Of a stretch of DNA of 5,879 nt, positions 1 to 4,581 are shown one piece after another (position 1 is the stretch's first letter; each line of letters begins with the position of its first letter). The stretch spans positions 1-5,879 of the forward strand of contig JAHELX010000405.1 of assembly GCA_024643945.1 (NCBI GenBank). Reading direction: 5' to 3'. The notes below the pieces were generated by a model, which saw only the letters and a list, made by a program, of their open reading frames with translations, was not told the origin of the DNA and ran no database searches. Position numbers and translations under genes: made by a program. The DNA comes from Anaerolineales bacterium (lineage in GTDB: Bacteria; Chloroflexota; Anaerolineae; 4572-78; NAK82).

Positions 1-918
1 CAGTGGCCCCCCCATCAGGCTGGCAAGTGTCCACCCGATCAGTACCCCGTGTATCCTGCGCTTTGGGCCTCCCGAGATGACCAATAGCAGCCCCCCGATG
101 GTACCGCCAATTGCACCGGCTGACTGAATACTCCCCAGCACAAGCTCCTCGTTTCCAGTGCGCGCCAAGATCATCGGTGCGACTAACGTAAAGCCGAGCG
201 TATGCATCAGGTTGCCGCCGGCCAAAACGACTTGTAGAGCGAGCAAGCTGGGACGTTCGAGAATGTAACGAAATCCGTAAATTGACTCCTTCCAAATGTT
301 CCCGTGGCCCTCACGTCCTGCCTCAGTGACAGCCGGCTGGGGGATATGCACCAAGAGCAGGGCGCCAATCGCCACCAGAAATGTAACCACATCAATCACC
401 ATGATGCCGACGATGCCGATCACCCCTAACAAAAGAGCCGCCAGCAATGGCCCAAAGATGCCAGAAGCCGACGACGCCAGCCCCAGCATACCCTGGGCGC
501 GAGCATATTGTTCCTTGGGCAGCATCACCGTCACGGCTGCAAAGTACGCCGGAAACTGGAAAGAGACAAAAGCCGCCGCAACAGCTCCGACCAGGTATAC
601 ATGCCAGATCTGCAAATTGCCGGTCGCGTAGAGCGACAGGACGGCGATGGTGGCCAGGCCGCTGGCCAAGTCACTGACCATCATCACCAGCTTCCGATTC
701 CAGCGATCTACCAGGACGCCAGCGATGGGACTGAGCAACAGGGTGGGCCCGAACGAGAAAAATCCAACCAACGCCAGAACCGTGGCCTCACCCGTGGTTT
801 GCCAGGCCCAGATGGTGAAAGCAAACCAGGTCATAGCGCTGCCGAGCAATGAGATGACCTGGCCAATCCAGACGATGGTGAAAGCTAACATGCCTGTTGG
901 ACGAGTTTTTTGCGTCAC
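1..918 (-). CDS. MFS efflux-type permease, 3' end outside window
   Basis: Cytoplasmic-membrane secondary transporter of the major facilitator superfamily, resembling the MFS_3 / macrolide-efflux branch; the substrate cannot be told. The 306 codons present are open to the window edge; family members are usually about 400-430 aa, so roughly the last quarter is missing. The reading frame is almost wholly hydrophobic segments. TM1 lies at about residues 11-32, and the loop 2-3 signature GVLVDRWNRK (67-76) matches MFS motif A (GxxxDRxxRK). A hydrophilic central loop occurs near residues 190-210. The start is taken as GTG at 918, because an in-frame TAA lies three codons upstream and because the segment RPTGM before TM1 is typical of this branch; ATG at 891 is the alternative. 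No Shine-Dalgarno is visible before either. It is transcribed away from the 154-bp palindromic element at 980-1133. Family confidence is high, substrate unknown. Confidence 0.88.
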   Translation of the reverse strand, partial: MTQKTRPTGMLAFTIVWIGQVISLLGSAMTWFAFTIWAWQTTGEATVLALVGFFSFGPTLLLSPIAGVLVDRWNRKLVMMVSDLASGLATIAVLSLYATGNLQIWHVYLVGAVAAAFVSFQFPAYFAAVTVMLPKEQYARAQGMLGLASSASGIFGPLLAALLLGVIGIVGIMVIDVVTFLVAIGALLLVHIPQPAVTEAGREGHGNIWKESIYGFRYILERPSLLALQVVLAGGNLMHTLGFTLVAPMILARTGNEELVLGSIQSAGAIGGTIGGLLLVISGGPKRRIHGVLIGWTLASLMGGPL

Positions 919-923
919 TGGAT

Positions 924-948
924 GTTATACCCAAGTGCGGGCATTATA
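924..948 (-). promoter_or_regulatory. candidate -10 elements for the MFS gene
   Basis: On the minus strand TATAAT lies at 948-943 and TATAAC at 929-924, the latter only 5 nt from the GTG start. No convincing -35 hexamer sits 16-18 bp upstream of either. If TATAAC is used, transcription would start at about the first codon and the mRNA would be nearly leaderless, which would fit the absence of a Shine-Dalgarno. This is inference only. Confidence 0.3.
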
Positions 949-979
949 TTCACTGCAACTGGCACCGGCCCGAAAAACA

Positions 980-1133
980 GATAGTCTCCCCGTTTCGTGT
1001 TGACGGGAGCAGAGAATCTCGTTTCCGTACCAACAAGATGGGGTAGGGGGTTTATCCTGGGCGTAGTCGAAGAGTTCAACATGATACGAAAATGGACACG
1101 GTGCTCCCATCAACACAAAACGGGGAGACTATC
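980..1133. repeat. 154-bp long-arm palindromic element
   Basis: Two 32-nt arms, 980-1011 and 1102-1133, are reverse complements with only two mismatches; each outer tip reads GATAGTCTCCCC inward. Pairing continues imperfectly inside (about 1012-1035 against 1080-1101), giving arms near 50 nt around a centre of about 45 nt. The centre contains the 1051-1080 stretch that reads VELFDYAQDK on the minus strand. No open frame in it looks like a protein and no transposase is present. A duplicated target site is not evident at the tips. It is either a non-autonomous mobile element (MITE or REP-like) or, if transcribed, a very long RNA hairpin. It sits upstream of the MFS gene and could influence its expression. 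Confidence 0.7.
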
Positions 1134-1160
1134 ATGTATCGGATTTGAAGCATCACACTA

Positions 1161-1243
1161 ACCCGATGTCGGTACACCGCTTTTACCAGTCAGCGGATGT
1201 TAGCGTAGCATACAGGCCCGGCTGATAGGAGAGCACATCGGGT
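1161..1243. other. structured non-coding stretch, possible RNA or decayed repeat
   Basis: ACCCGATGT (1161-1169) and ACATCGGGT (1235-1243) are exact 9-nt complements enclosing a second hairpin, CCGCT (1177-1181) with AGCGG (1192-1196). Together they can fold into a closed multi-stem structure. The rest of the enclosed loop pairs poorly. No protein-like frame is present. It could be a small structured RNA, a leader element or a degenerate palindromic repeat; none can be chosen from sequence alone. Confidence 0.3.
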
Positions 1244-1339
1244 CAAATTGTCAAGGTGCAATTTTATGGTCTTCTTACAGGAAAAAGGAATGTTACTTAT
1301 CCACTTACCTTATACTATAGCATATTTCAGCATAGGTTG

Positions 1340-1361
1340 TGGTTACAGCTTGGTTACAATC
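1340..1361 (+). promoter_or_regulatory. tandem 11-bp repeat, candidate regulator site
   Basis: TGGTTACAGCT (1340-1350) is followed directly by TGGTTACAATC (1351-1361). The shared TGGTTACA is repeated with exactly one helical turn between copies. It lies in an A+T-rich stretch (about 1250-1440) that contrasts with the G+C-rich genes around it. The second copy ends about 50 bp upstream of the predicted -35 of the hydroxylase promoter, a usual place for an activator. No known regulator is recognised. Nothing else in 1244-1410 looks coding. Confidence 0.3.
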
Positions 1362-1410
1362 ATCGCTTTTCAATTATTGATGCAGAAATTATGAGGATCC
1401 ACAAGACTGA

Positions 1411-1439
1411 TTGTAGGTGGAAGGAAAGCATGATATACT
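1411..1439 (+). promoter_or_regulatory. sigma70-like promoter of the hydroxylase gene
   Basis: TTGTAG (1411-1416) and TATACT (1434-1439) are separated by exactly 17 bp, matching the sigma70 consensus at four and five of six positions. Predicted transcription start is near 1446, giving a 5' leader of about 35 nt that contains the RBS. Confidence 0.6.
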
Positions 1440-1465
1440 AAGCTAGAAGTTTAGGCATATCGCGC

Positions 1466-1471
1466 GAGGAG
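1466..1471 (+). promoter_or_regulatory. ribosome binding site
   Basis: GAGGAG with 9 nt to the ATG at 1481. It fixes the start of the hydroxylase gene. Confidence 0.7.
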
Positions 1472-1480
1472 ACCATCGCC

Positions 1481-2149
1481 ATGTCTGGTCCAATTGGTAT
1501 TGAAATCAATCACGACAAAGAACCAATCCGTTTATTCAAATCAGATTTTCTCGAATTCTTCACGCACATCCATCCGGCCGTGGTGCTGATCATTTGGGCG
1601 CCGGTCGTGGTCTACTTCCTGGTCACTGCCATCAGGAACCAGTTGAGTGGGATCGCCGGGCAGGTGAGCAGCACATCTTCAGCCTACATCCCCCTTGGTT
1701 TCCTGGCCGGCCTGTTCCTATGGACCTTCGCCGAGTACACGCTACACCGCTTCGTGTTTCACTTCCCGCCTCGTACACCCTGGCAGGAGAAGGTGACCTT
1801 TCTGTTTCACGGCATTCACCACCTTCAGCCGCAGTGTAAGACCCGTCTGGTGATGCCCCCGGCGGTCAGCATTCCTATGGCATTGCTTTTCTATGTGGCC
1901 TTTCATCTGATCCTGGCCACGCTGCTGGGGGCGTCGTATTGGGTTGCGCCGACGTTCGCCGGCTTTGTCACCGGGTATTTGATCTACGACATGACCCACT
2001 ACGCCACCCATCACTTCCCGATGCGCCGAGGAATCTGGAAGTACCTCAAGCGTTACCATATGCTGCATCATTACAAGACGCCGGACCGGCGGTTTGGGGT
2101 CAGCTCGCCGCTGTGGGACATCGTGTTCGACACTATGCCGGCGCAATGA
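1481..2149 (+). CDS. membrane fatty-acid hydroxylase (FA2H/Scs7-like)
   Basis: Integral-membrane di-iron oxygenase of the fatty-acid hydroxylase / sterol desaturase superfamily. In Scs7/FA2H relatives it inserts a hydroxyl group (2-hydroxylation) into acyl chains of membrane lipids; the bacterial substrate here is unknown. All histidine clusters are present in order: HRFVFH at 89-94 (HX4H), HGIHH at 110-114 (HX2HH), HYATHH at 173-178 (HX3HH) and HMLHH at 193-197 (HX2HH). Hydrophobic segments lie at about 32-50, 69-86, 129-150 and 154-170, with the histidine clusters predicted on the cytoplasmic side. At 222 aa it is the catalytic domain alone; the cytochrome b5 domain fused in the yeast enzyme is absent, so a separate electron donor is needed. 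The start is supported by GAGGAG 9 nt upstream. It has its own promoter and a terminator 30 bp after the stop, so it is monocistronic. A CrtZ-type carotenoid hydroxylase is less likely from the histidine spacing. Confidence 0.9.
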   Translation: MSGPIGIEINHDKEPIRLFKSDFLEFFTHIHPAVVLIIWAPVVVYFLVTAIRNQLSGIAGQVSSTSSAYIPLGFLAGLFLWTFAEYTLHRFVFHFPPRTPWQEKVTFLFHGIHHLQPQCKTRLVMPPAVSIPMALLFYVAFHLILATLLGASYWVAPTFAGFVTGYLIYDMTHYATHHFPMRRGIWKYLKRYHMLHHYKTPDRRFGVSSPLWDIVFDTMPAQ

Positions 2150-2178
2150 CCCTGGAAATTTGTGTGTACCAACGAAGA

Positions 2179-2200
2179 AACCCCGCCGTTAGGCGGGGTT
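2179..2200. terminator. bidirectional intrinsic terminator
   Basis: AACCCCGCC (2179-2187), loop GTTA, GGCGGGGTT (2192-2200): a perfect 9-bp G+C-rich stem between convergent genes. The T-rich tract is better on the minus strand (TTTCTTC after the stem) than on the plus strand. It lies 29 bp after the hydroxylase stop and 37 bp after the pilin stop, so it can serve both. Confidence 0.8.
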
Positions 2201-2237
2201 CTCAATAAAAGATGATCATGACTTGAAATGAACGAAC

Positions 2238-2384
2238 TTATAGGCCACTGACAATGTTGCTATACATATTGCCGACGGTCGGACCCAGGAGCAGCAGGAT
2301 CGCCAGGACTATGATGGTCACGAGTATGAGAATCAACGCGTACTCGACCAGGCCCTGACCTTTCTCCCACGGCAGAAACAACAC
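2238..2384 (-). CDS. Flp-type (type IVb) prepilin
   Basis: Structural subunit of a Flp/Tad-type thin pilus. It is made as a prepilin, inserted in the cytoplasmic membrane, cut by a TadV/CpaA-like prepilin peptidase and polymerised outside the cell. The 48-aa product has a 9-residue leader ending in EKG, then QGLVEYALIL. Cleavage after that Gly puts Glu at mature position +5 and Tyr at +6, the defining Flp signature (G/xxxxEY). One hydrophobic helix follows (about residues 16-33), and the mature pilin is about 39 aa. The start is taken as GTG at 2384 because a near-perfect AAGGAGGT lies 8 nt upstream. An upstream in-frame GTG at 2435, overlapping the stop of the FHA gene as GTGA, would add 17 residues and cannot be excluded. 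Pilin and FHA genes are 47 bp apart and co-directional, probably co-transcribed. No tad assembly genes are in the window. Confidence 0.88.
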   Translation of the reverse strand: MLFLPWEKGQGLVEYALILILVTIIVLAILLLLGPTVGNMYSNIVSGL

Positions 2385-2392
2385 TGCTTGCC

Positions 2393-2400
2393 ACCTCCTT
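2393..2400 (-). promoter_or_regulatory. strong RBS deciding the pilin start
   Basis: AAGGAGGT on the minus strand, 8 nt before GTG 2384. It is the best Shine-Dalgarno in the window, consistent with a highly made structural protein. It lies within the longer frame that begins at 2435, so it argues for the short start. Confidence 0.75.
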
Positions 2401-2431
2401 TCTTTTGGATTTTGTACACAACCGAGGTAGC

Positions 2432-3124
2432 TCACGAAGGTCGAGTCTCAAAGCACACCTCGATCAGCAACTTGCCCATCTGAATTTGGTCGCCATCTTT
2501 CATGGATCTGGATATATAAGGAGCCAACCGTTCGCCGTTAAGTAGGGTGCCGTTGGTGCTCCCCAGGTCTTCCACCTCAACGGCATTATCCCGTTGGAAG
2601 ATACAGGCGTGTTCGCGAGAGACCCCATACTCCTTGCCTCTATCATCGGTCAAATCTACTTCAGGAAAAATGTCTTCCATTGGATCGCTGCGCCCCAGAC
2701 GGATCGGTTTTACCAGCGAAATTTCCAGTATTCGTACCTTTTCGTCCTGGCCGATGCGCAGGCAGATGGTCACCGGCCCGGCAAGGCGCATCTCCATATC
2801 CCTGAGCTGGCAGTCATCAGCTTCTCCCTGCCATCTGATCTGCTTTACCTCGAGGGGATCGGTACCAATCTGTTCCCCTGACAGGAGATATTGACCGCAT
2901 TCGGGGCAAAATATGGTGTTGGTAACGTACGTAATTCGACAGACCTGACACTGGATCACGAATAGTTGCCTCAACAAGCTTATAGAGCGTTGCCTTTGGG
3001 TGGCCTCCAATCTAGTCCCGCCAGCGTGGCCTATAGCGCGCCTGATTTGAAAATATTCTGGGGTGTCATTGTCACAGTTTTGACGGCGGTTATTTGTTCC
3101 CTCTGACATTGAGAAACAGCCCAT
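2432..3124 (-). CDS. zinc-ribbon and FHA-domain protein
   Basis: Probable cytoplasmic phosphothreonine-binding adaptor of 230 aa. Residues 1-55 are polar and match nothing recognised. A CxxC-x10-CxxC zinc-ribbon knuckle follows (C59, C62, C73, C76), then a linker of about 50 residues. A C-terminal FHA domain spans about 125-226 with its conserved positions intact: LGRS at 143-146, SREH at 169-172, GSTNGT at 188-193, NG at 196-197 and DGDQIQMG at 210-217. FHA domains bind phosphothreonine peptides, usually as partners of Ser/Thr kinases; no kinase gene is here. The ATG at 3124 has AGGA 4 nt upstream; ATG 3109 is an alternative. The pilin gene follows directly, suggesting a link between phospho-signalling and the pilus. 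The ligand is unknown. No signal peptide or membrane segment is seen. Confidence 0.85.
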   Translation of the reverse strand: MGCFSMSEGTNNRRQNCDNDTPEYFQIRRAIGHAGGTRLEATQRQRSISLLRQLFVIQCQVCRITYVTNTIFCPECGQYLLSGEQIGTDPLEVKQIRWQGEADDCQLRDMEMRLAGPVTICLRIGQDEKVRILEISLVKPIRLGRSDPMEDIFPEVDLTDDRGKEYGVSREHACIFQRDNAVEVEDLGSTNGTLLNGERLAPYISRSMKDGDQIQMGKLLIEVCFETRPS

Positions 3125-3148
3125 ATCATCCTATCACGTTTACCTTTG

Positions 3149-3196
3149 AAACTAGTTTGAACTTTCTAAGAGAATGATTAGAGCTGCCATCTCTAA
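3149..3196 (-). promoter_or_regulatory. two dyads upstream of the FHA-pilin unit
   Basis: AAACTAGTTT (3149-3158) is a perfect 10-bp palindrome 25 bp before the FHA start. TTAGAG (3178-3183) and CTCTAA (3191-3196) form a second dyad with a 7-nt centre. Both lie where a repressor or activator of the unit would bind. No clear -35/-10 pair was found here, so the role is a guess. Confidence 0.25.
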
Positions 3197-3222
3197 CGAT
3201 TCAGGAGCTACATCAAATCCCC

Positions 3223-3334
3223 GTATCTTCTCAAAAAGTAGGGGCAAACCCTTGCGGTTGCCCGCCTGGGCAGGCGCACCCGCAGGTCCCCTTTGGGGAA
3301 GACCTGCCCTTACCCCAAGATATTGAGAAGATAC
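3223..3334. mobile_element. MITE-like 112-bp element with 8-bp target duplication
   Basis: The ends GTATCTTCTCAA (3223-3234) and TTGAGAAGATAC (3323-3334) are perfect 12-bp inverted repeats. Partial pairing continues inward to GGGG (3241-3244) and CCCC (3313-3316). The element is flanked on both sides by the direct repeat AAATCCCC (3215-3222 and 3335-3342), the expected scar of transposition with an 8-bp duplication. The interior has no coding potential but is highly foldable: GGGCAAACC/GGTTGCCC near 3242-3262, GCCTGGGCAGGC at 3264-3275, and GCAGGTC/GACCTGC around 3282-3307. The supplying transposase is unknown; 8-bp duplications occur in several IS families. It lies about 100 bp upstream of the FHA gene and just past the terminator of the isomerase gene. 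Confidence 0.75.
3260..3298 (-). repeat. dispersed palindromic repeat core, copy A
   Basis: Read on the minus strand, these 39 nt align without gaps to 5758-5796 on the plus strand with about 31 identities. Both begin with a CCCC-AxA-GGGG hairpin followed by GACCT and both end in CAGGCGGGC. The similarity continues weakly upstream (GGGCAG...TTCCCC). Copy A lies inside the MITE-like element. Confidence 0.6.
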
Positions 3335-3367
3335 AAATCCCCCAACCAATCAGACAGCACACAGCGT

Positions 3368-3413
3368 AAAAACGGCGATGGGTCGGAACCGCTTTTCTGC
3401 ACATTCCGACCCA
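3368..3413 (-). terminator. intrinsic terminator of the reductase-isomerase unit
   Basis: On the minus strand TGGGTCGGAA (3413-3404) pairs exactly with TTCCGACCCA (3388-3379) over 10 bp with a 15-nt loop. After 6 nt comes a run of five T (3372-3368). It begins 42 bp beyond the isomerase stop. The loop is longer and the gap to the T-run larger than in an ideal terminator. Confidence 0.6.
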
Positions 3414-3455
3414 CGTATCTAATGCTTCTGGTTTACGCCCGATCAAACCACTACG

Positions 3456-4487
3456 TCATCGCATCAAATGGCTCAGGATCAACCAGTCCAGCTCCTCGTA
3501 GTCCCGGGCTGCGATCAGGGCATCGACCGCCTGTCGATCCAGCGAGCGTGCCAGTTCTACCAACCTTAAGAATATGTGCAGGCTGTTGCGCAAATGTTTG
3601 GTCGAGACCTCATTCGGCTGGGTACGGACGGCCTTGACATCCAGACCGACCACGCCCACTTCCCAGTAGTGGTTTTCATCCAGCGCCCGCACCTGATTGA
3701 ACGCGCGCCGCAAATTCACCGCCCCAAAGGAGCGGTCCTGGTCGAACTTCAGACCGTTCTGGTCATTCAGGTGGACACTCCACAGCTTGTCAAACGCCAT
3801 GGCAAAACTGATTTCATCCGCCGGATCGAGCCCTGCCAGGATAGAATGCGCCGACTCCATCAGCACGCCGACACGGGCCGGGTCTTGGGTTTGGAACCCC
3901 AAGGCCAGAGCATGGCCCATGGTTGGGATATAGGCCAGATCCATCGGCTCGTTGGGTTTGGGCTCAATAGCGATTCGCAGCTCTGGGCCGTATTCTAATA
4001 ATGTGTTGATTGCCCCCAGCAACTGATGCGTGGCACGGCGTGCATCTTTGGCCTCACGCATATAGGTACCTTCACGTGCCAGCCACAATACCATCAGATT
4101 CGTATCCAGCTCGTGGCCAATGTCCGCCGCCTTCTTAGCACGATCAATGGCATAGGCGCGTTCCTTGGGATCATTTGAAGTGAACGCACCGTCAATCGTC
4201 ATCGGGTGCTCCCACAAGCGCGGCGCAACGAACTCCGCTATCAGTCCGTTGTCAGACAGCTTTTGGCGTACGGCCTGCGCCTGCTCGCGAATTTGGGCCG
4301 GCGACAGGTCATCGAGCTGCGGCACGGCGTCGTCGTCGTGAAACTGCACCGCGTCGAAACCCAATTCCTTATAGACGGCTAACTTATCATCGAAGTCCCA
4401 CGCAGGGCGTACCGGCGGGCCGAAGGGATCAGCTCCCTCGTGAATGTTCCAGGGACCAAAGGAAAAGCGGTAACCGTATTTGTCCAT
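3456..4487 (-). CDS. xylose-isomerase-family TIM barrel (xylA-like)
   Basis: Cytoplasmic metal-dependent sugar isomerase related to class I (Actinobacteria-type) xylose isomerase, which converts D-xylose to D-xylulose and D-glucose to D-fructose. Family landmarks: FGPW near 11-13, FHDDD with catalytic His50 and Asp53, FTSND near 102-106, LWLAREG with Trp135, EPKPNEP with Glu175 and Lys177, MESAH with Glu211 and His214, and DQNGLKFDQD with Asp249 and Asp251; Asp283 completes the metal ligands. The M1-site ligand corresponding to Asp245 of the Streptomyces enzyme is His239, as in rhamnose isomerase and tagatose-epimerase relatives, so xylose is not assured as substrate. At 343 aa it is shorter than the 385-395 aa of class I enzymes, chiefly at the C-terminus. 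ATG 4487 is chosen over TTG 4496 because GGAGGG at 4504-4499 is well placed only for the ATG. It lies 94 bp after the reductase gene, same strand, and is followed by a terminator. Confidence 0.85.
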   Translation of the reverse strand: MDKYGYRFSFGPWNIHEGADPFGPPVRPAWDFDDKLAVYKELGFDAVQFHDDDAVPQLDDLSPAQIREQAQAVRQKLSDNGLIAEFVAPRLWEHPMTIDGAFTSNDPKERAYAIDRAKKAADIGHELDTNLMVLWLAREGTYMREAKDARRATHQLLGAINTLLEYGPELRIAIEPKPNEPMDLAYIPTMGHALALGFQTQDPARVGVLMESAHSILAGLDPADEISFAMAFDKLWSVHLNDQNGLKFDQDRSFGAVNLRRAFNQVRALDENHYWEVGVVGLDVKAVRTQPNEVSTKHLRNSLHIFLRLVELARSLDRQAVDALIAARDYEELDWLILSHLMR

Positions 4488-4498
4488 GATTCCCAATA

Positions 4499-4504
4499 CC
4501 CTCC
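4499..4504 (-). promoter_or_regulatory. RBS deciding the isomerase start
   Basis: GGAGGG on the minus strand, 11 nt before ATG 4487 but only 2 nt before the in-frame TTG 4496. The spacing therefore favours the ATG. Confidence 0.55.
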
Positions 4505-4581
4505 ATCGATTCAGGTATGAAAAGACGCAGAGTTGTTCCCCTCATTTTCGCGCAGATCACTACATCCAACTGCTACAGGTA

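Noticed and set aside
296..1003. Several plus-strand frames of 76-118 aa opposite the MFS gene
   Set aside because: They are antisense shadows of the permease frame, with mixed, low-complexity composition and no domain.
925..1116. 63-aa minus-strand frame containing LFDYAQDK
   Set aside because: It is made of palindrome and dispersed-repeat DNA with no RBS, so it is a spurious translation.
980..1133. Intrinsic terminator interpretation of the long palindrome
   Set aside because: The arms are far too long, the centre is about 45 nt or more, and no T-run follows either arm.
1256..1441. 61-aa plus-strand open frame in the A+T-rich leader
   Set aside because: No RBS and no family likeness, and it overlaps the tandem repeat and the hydroxylase promoter.
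3241..3316. CRISPR-like array from the several short hairpins
   Set aside because: The stems differ from one another and there is no regular repeat-spacer unit.
3152..3446. Two overlapping minus-strand frames of 65-71 aa between the isomerase and FHA genes
   Set aside because: They run through the MITE-like element and the terminator hairpin and have no family likeness.
4488..4496. TTG 4496 as isomerase start
   Set aside because: The Shine-Dalgarno would be only 2 nt away; the ATG nine bases downstream is better spaced.
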